From Acheta domesticus (lineage: Eukaryota; Arthropoda; Insecta; Orthoptera; Gryllidae), in assembly GCA_031308135.1 (NCBI GenBank), contig JAHLJT010003656.1, positions 74,574,698 through 74,638,697 of the forward strand: 64,000 nt of DNA. Reading direction: 5' to 3'. Below are positions 33,890 through 46,103 of the stretch, piece after piece; position 1 is the stretch's first letter, and each line of letters starts with the position of its first letter. The translations under genes were made by a program, and so were the position numbers. The notes under the pieces are model-generated. The model made no database searches, was not told the DNA's origin, and was given only the letters and a program-made list of their open reading frames with translations.

Positions 33890-34250
33890 GAGATATTCAC
33901 GGAAATACACGTTTTAGGAGTTCGGAAAAAAAAATTAAACGGTTTTTTCGAGAGCAATACTAACACTTAAACCGTTCACAGAATTTTCTCCAAAATGGAT
34001 ATTCCTCGATCTCATTGAGCTCTGCGAATTTGAAACGGATCTCTCAATACTTGAGGGTAATTTACTGGAGAACAATTTACAATTTTTTTCCAACATTTGT
34101 TTTAAATTTGTTGTTCAAGTAAAGGCACGCTTATCAAAATGGCACAGATTCAATTTTGCACTTAAACTTAAATATCGAAAATTGGAAATGCGAATTTTCT
34201 GCCCTTCTTTTCTAGGAGGGATTTTTCACGAGATGGTTGAAAAATTTGTC
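33890..34250 (-). repeat. Family-D repeat, inverted diverged copy
   Basis: On the minus strand it contains GAGATCGAGGAATATCCATT followed by TTGGAGAAAATTC, matching the terminal block of the arrays at 5040-6255 and 7560-8500. The flanks are too diverged to set exact limits. Confidence 0.5.
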
Positions 34251-35397
34251 GGGTACAAGTTGTAATATTAAAACATTACGTATACATTACAAATAATGCG
34301 AAAAAATATGTTATGTTGTAGCATCACAATTTTAAATTTAGCTTGTGCCTCTTGCGAATGTTAGTAATGACGAGCCAAAATCATATAATTTGATTTATTA
34401 CAGCTTCCTACTGTTCAGAAAAACATCTACATCTACACATCTACTTTTGCACCCATCTTACGTATACACACATCAATAGCTCACGTACGATTATCACTCA
34501 GGTTTCTTCCAACGCCCAAAATTAACATTGTAGTATTTCCTTCTTCACCGTACTGTAATTATATTCTCCCTATTTTTCAAGAAAGGCATAACTTTTCCCT
34601 CCAGATTCTCATAAAGAAGTACTCAATCCAAATCAATAAGAAATAATAAAAGTTAAATAAATAATGAAATAATACAGAAACCACATTTTTATGAAGTTCT
34701 GAAATGCACCAGTGGAGAAGTACCTAAAAATTGTGCAAAAGAGAAATGTTTAAAAATGAACTGCATCGAATAGTGGAAAAGTAGAAAACTGTACTGAAAA
34801 TTGCGAAAAGGAAGTCAAGAAATTAAAGGACCGAGTAAAATAGAAACTATGTGAATACATCTGTCATTTTGACCCTACAGATATTTACTCAATAATAATA
34901 GTAGTAGTAATAATAAAACTATCGGTAATATAGCTTATAATAAATTATATATAATTACGAATTTATCAAACAAATACACCATACGATTTAAATTAGTTTT
35001 TTGCGAATTTTTCTCCAGCAGGAGGATGTTATTACCTATTAATTATGACATATGGAACAGCGTTTTTGAAATTGTTTTGTAAATCATAGTACTAAACAGC
35101 CTTCACTCGACTTATTATTTCCATACATATATAAACTTCCCATTTCAAACAAACCATACCCTATTTCATTGTTAAATTCATAATATTTTTGGGTTGCGGA
35201 ACGGGACAAAATTATTACCAAAACCCACAAAGATAGTGGAGAGAAGGTTAACAGCGCATGAAGGACTTTATCGCACGTTACCGGCACAACAACATCGCAT
35301 TTTTCTTTTAGTGCCCCTGGAAATCGGCTTTACACTACCCGTCGCTCTTGTACGCGGCGTTGCTACCCTGGTGCGCCTTGCGTGAGAAACCAGTGAG
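34251..35397. other. AT-rich spacer
   Basis: No gene or repeat recognised. Confidence 0.35.
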
Positions 35398-35400
35398 CTA

Positions 35401-35631
35401 TACTTCGGTTTTTCTTTCTTGGCGCACGGGGGGTTGTCAATAAAATGGAAGATCTCACGGTATTTCATGTCGTTCTCGGTTGTGCTGCTAGGAGTCGCAT
35501 GATCGCGACTGTATCGAGCAATGCTGGCGATCATGCGACTCCTGACGGCACAACGGAGAACGACGCGAAATACCGTGAGATATTCGATTTTGATAACCCC
35601 CACCATGCGCCAAGAAAGAAAAACCGAAGTA
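35401..35631. mobile_element. Foldback MITE with TA duplication
   Basis: The whole 231 bp is one inverted repeat: arms 35401-35506 and 35527-35631 around a 20-nt loop. The ends are TACTTCGGTTTTTC and its complement, and long stretches such as TCTCACGGTATTTC and GGAGTCGCATGATCGC pair exactly. TA dinucleotides flank both ends (35399-35400 and 35632-35633), suggesting a Tc1/mariner-type target. There is no coding capacity; short frames here are by-products. Confidence 0.85.
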
Positions 35632-35639
35632 TAGGATGC

Positions 35640-36530
35640 GATTGCCGCAAACAGCGCCATGTGTCGGGTCGTTGGGAACGAGGTCGAGGTTAGACGCGGG
35701 CATGAGGGTGGTGTGGGCGGTAGGTGAGGGAGCGTGGCTGCGGCAGTAGTAGGGAAGATGGCGGGCAGAAGCGATGAAATCGTGGACGGTAGGAGAGGCG
35801 TGGAAATAGTGGAAGCGCTTGACGGCAAACTCCTGGGTGTGGGCGGCTGAGTTTGAACTGCGGGAATGTTGATGATGCGGCGGGCCCAATGGTTGATGGA
35901 GGTTGACGGAAAGAACGGATGTTGTCGGAGGGAATGGAGATCGAGGGGGGATGTTGGGATTACTGGGGAAGGAGGTTGTTGTTCAGGATGGCGATGTGGA
36001 CAAAGGCGGTTGTCGGTGGGACGAACATTGCGGCATAAAACGACAATTTTCAGAGGGAATGGATGTTTATTTGGGAGAAAGAAAGATTCCCGTAGGGAAC
36101 TGAGGTTGCTATGGGGAATTGAGGTTGTCGTAGGCATTTGAGGTTGTCGTTGGAAAGTGAGGTTGAAGAGAATTGAGGTTGTCGGGGGTGGAGGTTGGAG
36201 GAGATTAAGGTTGTAAGAGGGAATAGAGGTTGTAGCTGGGGATGGTGACTAAAGGAGGCTGGAGGTTATTAAAGGGGATGAGGTTGTCAGGGGTATAGGT
36301 TGTCAGAGGAGATGGAGGTCGTCGGAGGGGAGAGAAGTCTCCGGATGGGAAGGAGGACGACGGAAGGGAAGAAGGTCATTGGAGGGAAAGAAGATAGTCA
36401 GAAGGGAAGGAGGGCGTCGGAGATGATGGAAGCTGTCGTAGGGGACAGAAACTGCCGAATGGAGGTTTTTGTAGGGAATATAGGATTCCGGATGCTATTC
36501 AGGTTGACGGTCGAAGTAGAAAGTCTGTCG
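35640..36530 (+). repeat. GAGGTTGTCG-type short-period minisatellite
   Basis: Units of roughly 19-24 bp such as GAGGTTGTCGTAGGCATTT and GAGGTTGTCGTTGGAAAGT recur through 36100-36480. The 289-codon minus-strand frame that overlaps this and the MITE is not supported as a gene. Confidence 0.6.
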
Positions 36531-37395
36531 AAGTGGATGGAGGTTGTCGGAGAGAGAAGAGGGAATGTGAGCTGCGAAGATATCGATGGCGACCAGAGGA
36601 GGGAAGATAGGAAGGGCGTAGCGTAAACGTTGTGCATGGTAGAAGCGGCGGCGTCCGCAGAGACGGTGGGAAATCGAGGGTGGCGGCGGGAACGTGGTCG
36701 GAGAGAGAGAAGAGGGAATGTGAGCTGCGAGGATATCGATGGTGGGAAGAGCGGGAAGGATAGGATAGTCGGGGACGACGTAGGCCTCGGGTCAGCGAAA
36801 ACGTTGTGCGTGGCAAAGCGGCGGCGTCCACAGAGGCGGTGGGAAATCGAGGGCGGCGACGGGAACGTGGATGGAGGTTGTCGGGGAGAGAAGAGGGGAT
36901 GTGAGCTGCAAAGATATTGATGGCGACCAGAGCAGGGAGGATAGTCAGGAACGGCGCAGCGAAAACGTTTTGCGTGGCAGAAGCGGCGGCGTCCGCGGAA
37001 GCGGTGGGAAATCGAGGACGGCGGCGGGAACATGGATGGAGGTTGTCGGGGAGAGAAGAGGGGATGTGAGCTGCGAAGATATCGATGGCGACCAGAGAAG
37101 GGAAGATAGTCAGGAAAGGCGTAGCGAAAACGTTTGTACGTGGTAGAAGCGGCGGCGTCCGCAGATGCGGTGGGAAGTCGAGGGTGGCGGCGGCGGCGGC
37201 GGTGACGGGAGTGGATGAAGGTTGTCAGAGAAGAGGGAATGTGAGCTGCGAAGATATCGATAGCGGCGAGAGCAGGGACTATATTCAGGAACGGCGTAGC
37301 GAACACATTGTGCGTGGCAGAAGCGGTGGCGTCCGCAGAGGCGGTGGGAAATCGAGGGGAATGGCGACGGCGGTGACGGGAACGTTGGGAGCACC
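36531..37395 (+). repeat. Five-unit tandem repeat, 153-180 bp
   Basis: The motif GTGAGCTGCGAAGATATCGA occurs near 36568, 36721, 36901, 37067 and 37241. Each is followed by sequence including AGCGAAAACGTTTTGCGTGG, GAAGCGGCGGCGTCCGCAGA and GGTGGGAAATCGAGG. On the minus strand a 411-codon frame (36398-37633) passes through all five units, because most unit lengths are multiples of three and stops are rare. It has no recognisable domain. Confidence 0.8.
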
Positions 37396-37970
37396 ATGGG
37401 CGGCGTGCAGGCGGCGTGGCGGTGGGGGAGGGGCGGCGTTCGGGACAGGTGCGCCGCCCCTTCGTGTCCCACGCTCCCCGAGCGACAATTCCACGCAGGC
37501 AGACGGCGCGGGCGACGGCAGCGGCGGCGTCTTTTACACGGGCCCAAGTTCTCGCCGAGGCCCCGGGGAACCCCTGCGGATGGCGTTCGCCCCTCCTCCC
37601 CTCCACCCCTCCTCCCCTCCTCCCTTCCCCCATCCCCCTCTGCCACCACCGCCGCCGACAAAAGTTTGCTCCCGACGCTTTTCAATTGTTTCCCCCCCTC
37701 CCGCGGCGACGGTGGCGTCGTCGGCGCTTTCGCCGATTCCAATTGTTTCTTCCCCCGGCGCCGGCGCCGCTGCCGCCGCCCGCGCTCGCTTTCGTCCGCT
37801 CCGCCGCCCCGCCCCCGCCCCGCTCCCGTCCCCGCGGCGTCGCGGCGTCGTTGGGCGTCGAATTCCCCCTTTACCTGTTACTGCTAATCCACTGGCCCAC
37901 TTTCTCGTGCTGCAAGCGCGAAATTCGACGGGCGAGGAAGTTGAAAACAAGACGCTTGTCTAATACGAGA
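37396..37970. other. CpG island
   Basis: Non-repetitive, CpG-dense sequence with CCCGCCCC-type boxes (37808-37830). It could be a promoter or 5' exon. No start signal or protein family is recognisable. Confidence 0.45.
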
Positions 37971-39430
37971 GGCACTTTCAAACAGATGAGATCCCCCCGA
38001 CGGGACCTGCTTCCGCGAATGGAGTGTAATTCCACATGGGAGTGGGAATGCGGGATATTTCATCCACCCAAGACAGTCTTGCATTTCACTCTTCCTACGA
38101 TATTAGAGTTTCATCAACAGATCTTTAATATATTATAATGGTAAACTGTCAGTTGTTAAATGTTATGAAAAGGAGGAAATGTATTATACGATACTGTAGT
38201 ATGTGGCATTATATGACTCAGGGTTTTGTAGAGTACCTACGTATAACCAAAACAATGTCTCGAAAATTGCAAACTCCCCAGAAAGAGGAAGAGTTGAAAA
38301 AGTGAGGAGCTGTGATGAACAGCTATGGCGAATGGAAACCGGGAAAGGATTGGGAATGTGTTTAATAATTTTAAAAATATTCCAAAGTGCTCAAATTTGT
38401 TCTATTTTCAACGCAAAACGTGTGATTATCAATCTAAGTACATTTCATCTACGTCTTTGGCTTCAAATACCATTCTAGGAAAGTACATACTTGAAAACTG
38501 CTATACTTGCGTATCCATACTTGACACGCAGTAGGGAAATGGTAAAATTTCTGTTTCATAGTTACATTGACGATAGAATATTCCGAAGTACAAATTAAAA
38601 TATGAAGTTTTAAAATAAATGGTAAGAAAATTAAACCGTAGTATCTTATCATATTTTTTTAATCCACTATTCATACAACGAAGTATTAACACACACGTAG
38701 AAGTAATTAGTACAGTATAGTATCGATGGGTAAATTAAGTTATTAATATGTTTATGAAAAGCAGAATTTTTAATTTCACGAATGTCAGGTTGCAACGCTC
38801 ATGAACGTCCAACTCTTTCTGTAGGTCGCGATTTTGTCCCCGCGTTGGCAGATATTTCCAGACTGTAATTTGCTTAGTAGGTACTTCTGTTCTATTAATG
38901 ACTTTACTCAAGATTATACTTCCTTTTAATATATAATAATAATAATATATTACTAGCAATAAACATTACATATTGGTTACATAAAAAGAGTTCTAGCACA
39001 CCCTTGAAAGAGCAAAATTCATGTTCAAGACGTTTCACTTAAAACTTCTTACAAGTAGTCATCAATTAATAACCCTAAATTACATAAAAGATCTTAATGT
39101 TAGTCTAATGTAAAGATACAAAAATAATATTACAAAAACAAGAAGAAAATTACAAAATAACTGTTACTTGTGTCAGAGGAGGTCAGCGAACTTGTACATG
39201 AACTAAATAAATTATAATATATTTTACAATACATTATAATAACATATTGTACAATGTATTATAAAATATATTTTACAATATACTCCATAATATATTACAA
39301 TCTATTATAATATATTTTACAAGTTTTACGTGTCTTTCTTCCCTTAAGGTTTGAACCGAATTTCCACGTGAAAAATATAATAATGATAAATACACATTAA
39401 TCCAAAAATTCAGTGACGGCGCCGCACTCG
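37971..39430. other. AT-rich spacer
   Basis: It contains a run of TATTATAATA-type sequence at 39215-39320. No genes recognised. Confidence 0.35.
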
Positions 39431-39970
39431 GGATGTAGCGGCGCCCCGCATGTGCCACCGTGGCGGTCGCCCCGCGCATCCTGATCGGCTTGGGCGCGCA
39501 CCGCCCGGGAGAGCCCGTGAAGGTGCCCGGCCACTCGCGGCGAAGAAAGCGCGCGGCAGAGATATGGCTAATAAATCCCCGTATAAAACGGGGCGCGCTC
39601 AGCCTTATTCAAATATCAGCACTTTTCGCGCTATATCTGGCTCTGTAATACCCTTTATAGGGGCGTCTTATGGATCAGATTACGGCGCGGCGTTATGCGA
39701 AGCGCCGCCGGCGGCGGCGGCGGTGGTTCTGAACTCCGGTGCGGCCGAGAGGTCGCTGGAGGGGGAGGGGGGTGCCCATGTAGTTTATTGGCTGTTTTTA
39801 ATGCCTGGAGAGATGGACGTCGCCGGAAGCCTCTGCAGCGGCAGTCTTCTTCCGGGGAAGCCCCGGAGGCGGGCGCGGGGACGAGCGACCGCAGGTGGCG
39901 GGGAGGCGGAAGGGACGGGTGTGGGGGAGGTGGCGGTCTGGTGTGAACGGCGCGGGAGCGGGAGGTAAGA
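39431..39970. other. CpG island
   Basis: CpG-dense, with a (GGC)n run at 39708-39723 and a possible TATA box (separate entry). Frames are open on both strands and encode no recognisable protein. Confidence 0.45.
39582..39620 (+). promoter_or_regulatory. Possible TATA/initiator core promoter
   Basis: TATAAAAC at 39582-39589 sits between CCCCG and CGGGG, and an initiator-like ATCAGC lies about 32 bp downstream near 39615. This is the right spacing for an arthropod core promoter inside a CpG-rich block. No downstream gene was identified, so this is tentative. Confidence 0.25.
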
Positions 39971-40124
39971 GGGCGGTATAGAGGGTGCGAAGGTAGCAAG
40001 TGCAGCGGCGAAGAAAAATCGAGATGAGAGATGTTGCAAAGGATGCGGTTGGTGGAAGTGACCAGGATGGCAAAGAGTGGTAGGCGTGATGGTAGAGACG
40101 GATACGACACTCTGGGGGGGGGGA

Positions 40125-40440
40125 TTGGAGAAATTACGTCGATTGTTCAAATGACGGAGACTGTTCAAATGGCGGAGACTGTAGAAATGGAAGGGATTGT
40201 AGAAATGGCAGGGATTGTAGAATGGCGGAGATTGTAGAAATGGCGGGGGTTGTAGAAATAGCGGGGATTGTAGAAATGGCGCGGATTGTAAAAGTAGCGG
40301 GAATTGTAGAAATAGCGGGGATGTGAAAAATGGCGGGATGAAGCAGTGCAATGGCAGAAATGACAGGAACGGAGAAATAGCGGGGATGGCCAATGGAATG
40401 GTAGAGGTAGTGAAAATGTTAGAGACGCTGAGAATTGTAG
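40125..40440 (+). repeat. About 18-bp minisatellite (GGGGATTGTAGAAATGGC)
   Basis: Roughly a dozen diverged units of GCGGGGATTGTAGAAATGGC and related forms. Confidence 0.75.
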
Positions 40441-40804
40441 GGACAGCGGAAATGGGGAGATGACGTGGATGGCAAGTATGGCAGGGAGGGAAAAGGTTGT
40501 TGGGATGGCAAAGGTGATTGTAATGTAGAGGTTACAAAGGTGGTTGGAATGGCAGTGGTGGTTGCGATTTCGGTGACAGTGAATATGTCGGGAGTGATGC
40601 GGATAGAGAAAGTGGCAAAGTAGTGGGGATAAAGGCGTGGCGGATGAAAAAGCTAATAACGATGTCAGAGGCAGCGAAAATGAAGACTTGGCTATCTAGT
40701 AGGTAACAGAAAGAGAAACGGAAGAGAATATAAAGATGCTGAGGTAATGAGAAGGAAGATTTGATTCTTGAAAACAGTAGCAATGAAAAAGGTGAACGAA
40801 TATA

Positions 40805-41110
40805 GTGCACGTGTGTGTGTGTCAGAGAGAGAGAGAGAGAGGGGGGGGAGGGAGACAGGCGACAACGGGGAGGCGAGGACGGGGAGGCGAGGACGGGGAG
40901 GCGAGGACGGGGACGCGAGAACGGGGACGCGAGGACGGGGACGCGAGGACGGGGAGGCGAGGACGGGGAGACGAGGACGAGGAGGCGAGGACGAGGAGGC
41001 GAGGACGGGGAGGCGAGGACGGGGAGGCGAGGACGGGAGGCGAGGACGGTGAGGCGACGGCGGGGAGGCGGGGACGGGGAGGCGACGGCGGGGAGGGGAC
41101 GGCGGGGAGG
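40805..41110 (+). repeat. 15-bp minisatellite (GGCGAGGACGGGGAG) with GT and GA runs
   Basis: A (GT)n/(GA)n start at 40810-40840 passes into about 15 units of GGCGAGGACGGGGAG up to about 41060 and then decays. Because the unit is 15 bp, frames stay open and mimic Arg/Gly- or Ser/Pro-rich proteins on both strands. Confidence 0.85.
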
Positions 41111-41299
41111 CGACTGCGAGCATGCGACTGCCGAGAGGCGATGGCAAGGAAGCAATGGCTGGTAGGCAAGGGATGTGAGCCGATGGTGGAGCGGGGGCAG
41201 GAAGGGAGAGTAGGAGAGGTGTTGGCGTGGAAGGCAAGCGAGGGGGGGCGTTGGAATGGCGGGGTGGCGGAGGTTGGCGGACGCTGCTAAGTACGCTTT

Positions 41300-42340
41300 T
41301 ACGCTGCCGGCTAGTGGCGCGGGGGCGGGGCGGGGGCGGTACGTGATGTGAGTCTAGATGACGCCGGTGTACTGTGGCCGACGCGCATGGCTGCCTCGTC
41401 CCGTGCGGGGCTGTTTCTTGCTCGCCGCCAAAGCGCTGCCCTTTTAATATCACACTTGGGTGAATGCGGCAAACAGCTGGCTGCTCGCAATGCGCAATAC
41501 AAAACGGTTTGTGGGACACGGATTTTTCACTACCAGAGACCGGATCTAGTACGTACTCAAAGAGGTGGGGTTCGCAATTTATAAGGACGCTATTCTCGTG
41601 TAATATTTGCGAACTACTGGTAGATATATTTTATTTGATTTTGAAAACTTGCAATCCGAAAAATAAGTTTATCAATACAAAGGGATTTTGGATTTTCCAC
41701 GAGATATTTCTTATTGTCTTCTCTGGAGATCTTCTTGATATCGAAATCTACTACCCTGAATGAGTAAAATAATTCAGGCTGAAAAATAAGAAGTAAAGTA
41801 GCAATCAAATTGAAACATTATTAGGTACGTGAAATATTCGCAATCACAACATTTACGATTGGTTTCCCATAACGGTAATTTAAGTATCATTTCTTTAGTT
41901 GTTCTTTCCATTATTTGAGATACTAGATCACGAGATTTATTATTATTAAAATGCATAGGCGTTGTCAGAAGTCCTCGACTTACGAACTCTTCAATCATGT
42001 TTCGTACTTAACATCGTTATACATTTTAGTGGTTTCTTGATATTTAATGCTTCATGGTTTCACCGCTTTAAACACCTCGATCCAAAATTCATTCCCCCTC
42101 TTCGAAGATGAAAAAAATACGACAGTCCTGTCGTCCTGTCGTCCTTTAGGTGAACTAGAAAACTCCGTTAACCGCCACATATCCTGAGTAATCAAGGATC
42201 TCTTCCTTTGCGCGCGATACTCGAATCAAAGAATACACGTGTGAATCACTCCGAAAATGACGCCTCTTCAGCTGAGTTGACTGTAATATTATTCTGCCGC
42301 TTTAGCAGTCTCGTGAATGGAGCCAGGACCACTCGACACT
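41300..42340. other. Spacer, GC-rich at its start, then AT-rich
   Basis: Positions 41300-41480 are GC-rich without recognisable coding. The rest is AT-rich. A small CTGTCGTCCTGTCGTCC repeat lies at 42126-42144. Confidence 0.35.
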
Positions 42341-42344
42341 CGAG

Positions 42345-43225
42345 AGCAGAATGCTCCCCCTCCCCCCCGCTGCCGGGACGGTCCCGCCCCAGTCCTACCC
42401 CCTCCTTCCCCTCCATCTTCTGTCTGAGACTGTCAAATTGTCTTCCTCTCTTCTGAGGCGTTTCTCAGTCGTTCGCTCTGTCGCCTTCCTCCGCTCTCCC
42501 TATCTCCCCCTTCCCGAGCCGCTGTGCTTCGAATGTCGAACCTCTAGGGGCATCTCTTGCGCAGCTCGAGATGCTCGGCCACCCAGTTCTGTCCCGTCGT
42601 GTCCCTCCCCCTCATACAGCCCATTCCGTTCACCTTTGTTCCGTCCAGCTCAGTCTAGCCCTGTTCCATCACGCCTGCCCCGTCTCACCCTCTTCTGTCT
42701 CCTTCCTGCGTCCAGCTCGACCCGTCCCGCCCCTCCCCATCCCGTCCTGCTCCCTTTTAAATCCCACACTGTCCCGCCCCATGCCCCGCTCGACCCGTCC
42801 CATCCCGACCTGTTCCATCCCGCCTTGCTTCGTCTCGCCTTGTTCTGTCTCCTTCCGACGTCCTGCTCTACCCATCCCGTCCCACAATGTCCCGCCCCGC
42901 CCCGTCCCGTCCCTCCCTGTTAAATCCCATACTGCCCCACCTTGTTTCATCCCGCCCTTTCTGTCCTGCCCTGTTCCCCCCCCGCCCTGTTTCCGTCCCG
43001 CCCCGCCATGTTCCATCTTTCCCCGCCCCGTCCCGCCCCCATGCCCTGCTCAATCCATTCCGTTCCGCCTTGTCCCGCCCTGCCCGTCCCGTTCCAACCT
43101 GCCCTGCCTCGCCGCCGTCCCGTCCACCCCGGCTCGTCCCATCCTGCGCGGTCCTGCCCGTCCCGTTCCGTTCCGCCCGCCCCACCCTGTCCCGTCTCTC
43201 CCCGTCCTACAGCTTGTTCCCCCTC
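42345..43225 (+). repeat. Pyrimidine-rich CCCGTCC/CCTGTTC minisatellite
   Basis: Degenerate units such as TCCCGCCCTGTTCCATCCCG fill the segment. The 322-codon plus-strand frame (42571-43539) and its neighbours are Pro/Ser/Cys-rich repeats of this unit and are not called as genes. Confidence 0.75.
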
Positions 43226-43500
43226 TTTTTCCCCCATCTCTCGCGCGCCATTCTCGCCCGCAAACGGCCGCGACCGCTGGCTTGCTCGCTGCCTCTCGTG
43301 GCCGCGCAATCTCGCCCGGCCCGCTTCGGACGCATCAGGTGCAGCAGCGACGCGGCGGCGACGCGACCCCGTTGCGGCACTCGCCCGCTGCACGGCGCCA
43401 CTGCGCTGCGCCTGCCGTTGAGCCGGGGCCGGAGCAAATTGAATCGCGATTGGAGGCCCCTCGTGCACTCTTCCGTTTTCTTCTTGGGTCGCGCTCTAGA
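43226..43500. other. CpG island
   Basis: CpG-rich, mostly non-repetitive sequence following the minisatellite. No recognisable product. Confidence 0.4.
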
Positions 43501-44645
43501 CGGGACTTAGCTGACCGAGGACTGATGATTGATACTTGACTTGCCTGGGAAACCGTGACATGCCGATATGATGTTTGAGATGAGAGTGTGGGATTCTTAG
43601 TTGCCTTTGTTGCTTTCGCCGCCACGAGCACAAGATGAAAACAATTGTATAACCCGACCAAGCGGAGTGTAGGACTGGCGATGAGGGCAGCACTGCGCTT
43701 TGCTTTGCTTCGGAGAGAAAGAGACAGAGCTATTGGTATAATCACTGCAACTGAAAACTGAATCATTGATCTAGACCAAGATCCGAAGACGTATACATGC
43801 TCCTCTTGTAATGTCATCTTAGGTTCAACAATACCCGTCACAGTCCATTTAGGACCACGGAAAAATGCCAACGTGTTCGATAATTATATTAATAAATTCT
43901 GATAACCATGTAAAGAACAGAAGTATTTTGAATCCCTAAAAGTAATCACACATTCCAGTCATGCTACACAATAAATTGTACAACATGAGTATATTATATT
44001 ATTCGATTAATGAAAGAAATCCAGGAACTTTTTTGTTTAACTTTCAGATTCCCATAAAATAGTACAACGTAATGGAGATGTTTCAAATCGTTAATGAGTG
44101 ATCAATTTATTAACTGCTGTGTGGTTCAAGTAATGATTCTATGGAAATATATTTAGAAAAACTAATTGGGCTGATTAATTAGCATTTCGTACTACATTAT
44201 GCAAGAATGCTTCGTTACTTTGGAACAGAGCATGAATGCACCAGACTATACCGGCCCGGCGCTGAGGCGCGACGCAACTGTCGCCGTTGTTAGTTCTCGA
44301 ATGCGCTGTTCCCTCTTCAGCTCTACATTTTATAGTTATACTTATGATTTCGTTCATTCGCACTACATTACAACCGGGACTAAACATTTCGACGGCTCAC
44401 GTTCATATTCCAGGTTTTCACACATTCATGTCGACCCTGCTGTTTTCGCTTCTGCACACTAGTAGCAATCGTCCATCTTCAGCGTTTACATAAAATATGT
44501 GGTCAGGTCAATGTGGAAGCGGCAAAGAAGGGAAATGAATCACTTCAATCGATTGCCTTCTCTAACGAGCGTTTGGCGTCGCAAGTCAGTTTCGGCGAAC
44601 ACACTTCGAAAATTCGAGCTTTGAAGCTTAGAAAATTGGGATGAC
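43501..44645. other. AT-rich spacer
   Basis: No gene or repeat recognised. Confidence 0.35.
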
Positions 44646-44649
44646 TAAC

Positions 44650-44985
44650 TACGATGGTGTCACGGTTAGCGTCCCGGACTGTCATACACAAGTGCGCGGG
44701 TTCAAACCCGATCGAAGCCGTGGATTTTTAAGGGCGAAAAATCCTTCGTTCGGAGGGGAAGTAAAGCCGGCTGTCCCATGTTAGTAGATTTACTTGCATG
44801 TAAAAGATCCTCAAGCGTAAATGACGCCTCTGAGCTAAATTCAAATCGCCTGTTTCATCGCCCGAGATAATACCTTCTTTCTCCGCTATGTGGTGAAAGG
44901 AGCGTAGTAGAAATTTGCGTGGTCAGACGGAAGAGCGGTCTGATGGCCCGAGTCTCGCCACGTAAAATAAGGCATTAACTAACTG
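44650..44985 (+). mobile_element. tRNA-derived SINE, family B, copy 2
   Basis: A-box-like TGGTGTCACGGTTAGCG (about 44655) and an intact B box GGTTCAAACCC (44699-44709) lead into the same body as the copy at 3428-3778, ending CCACGTAAAATAAGGCATTA. The head replaces GTAGCGG with GTCACGG and the body has small indels relative to copy 1. No LRR-array sequence flanks this copy. Confidence 0.82.
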
Positions 44986-46103
44986 CTGCACAGATGATAC
45001 TTCAATTACGAAACTTTATTAAGGAGAACTAAATATGTAAACTACGTTTAGAAAATAGTATATCCCGAACGTGACATTTGATCTACATCTAACACGTAAT
45101 TATTGAGTATTGGATGTTTAATTTACAGCTTAAACGTTAAGAAATAATATTAAAGCTTTTCTAATGACAAACAGAAATTTAAAAGGAAAAGAGTTAAACG
45201 TAAAATGGAAATCAATAAATAACGATTTAGAGAAACCGAAATTAACACAGTAAACTGAGGAAAATGAGCAAAATGACTGAAGATAATAAAAATGATATTT
45301 GTTGGTTTTAAGATTGATCTTTGAATGACTAAAGCCCGTAGCGGCCCTAACTTCAAAAGTTGATAATTCAAGAAATTGTGCAGGGGTGGTTCACAAAAAT
45401 GTGGTTTAATTGTGTCATTCAAGAAATCTATGCTTAAAAACGCCCAAGAGCTCACAAACGATTTGATGGGACCGGACTTGCCAAGGAAGTTATTTTTTCT
45501 TACATTTTACATATAAACCTTTACAATGATCTTTAACAACAATAAGTTACTCTAAGAACATCACAATAACGACAATAAGTTACTCTAAGAACATCACACG
45601 GAATGACCATTGGGCCGCAGGTACCGAGAGGTAGGAGGCAAACTGCTGGGACTACTGCTTCCTGCTCTCGTCCACCCCCAGGGCACTACGCTACACGCTC
45701 GTTTCGTGGCCTGTCCCTCCGCGCTCGTTTCCCAGCCTCTGCCCAACTCTCACTGCCCGCCGTCTCTCCCTCTCCATGTCCGGCCTCCACGCCCACCACC
45801 GCTCCTGTACTGCGCCCCCTCCATGACCCACCAGCGCCCATGCCCTTCTCCGACCCCACGCACCTCTACTTCCACCACCAAACAAGTCGCCCGCTCGTCT
45901 CCTGCCTTCCCGACCAGCCACGCTCCGACTGAGACGGCTAAGGGCGTTGACGTTTTTCAATTTTATCATAATGTATTGGTCCTTTATTTAAAAGACGGAA
46001 AATTGTTTAGATAACTGTTTTATATCAATATTAAATGTGATACATAATAGTTATAACAGAAACGTTTCGAAAATTAATTAGTTCAGAAAATAAATATTGA
46101 TTT
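44986..46103. other. Spacer with a small direct repeat
   Basis: A block with ACAATAAGTTACTCTAAGAA is present twice in tandem at about 45538-45598. Positions 45650-45930 are GC-richer with no supported gene. Confidence 0.45.

Noticed and set aside
35268..36137. 289-codon minus-strand frame
   Set aside because: It crosses a foldback MITE and a short-period minisatellite; no recognisable domain.
40692..41519. 275-codon Pro/Ser-rich minus frame and Arg/Gly-rich plus frames
   Set aside because: A 15-bp minisatellite keeps all frames open; the sequence is low-complexity with no independent coding evidence.
42571..43539. 322-codon plus-strand frame
   Set aside because: It follows a degenerate CCCGTCC repeat and shows only Pro/Ser/Cys-rich periodicity.
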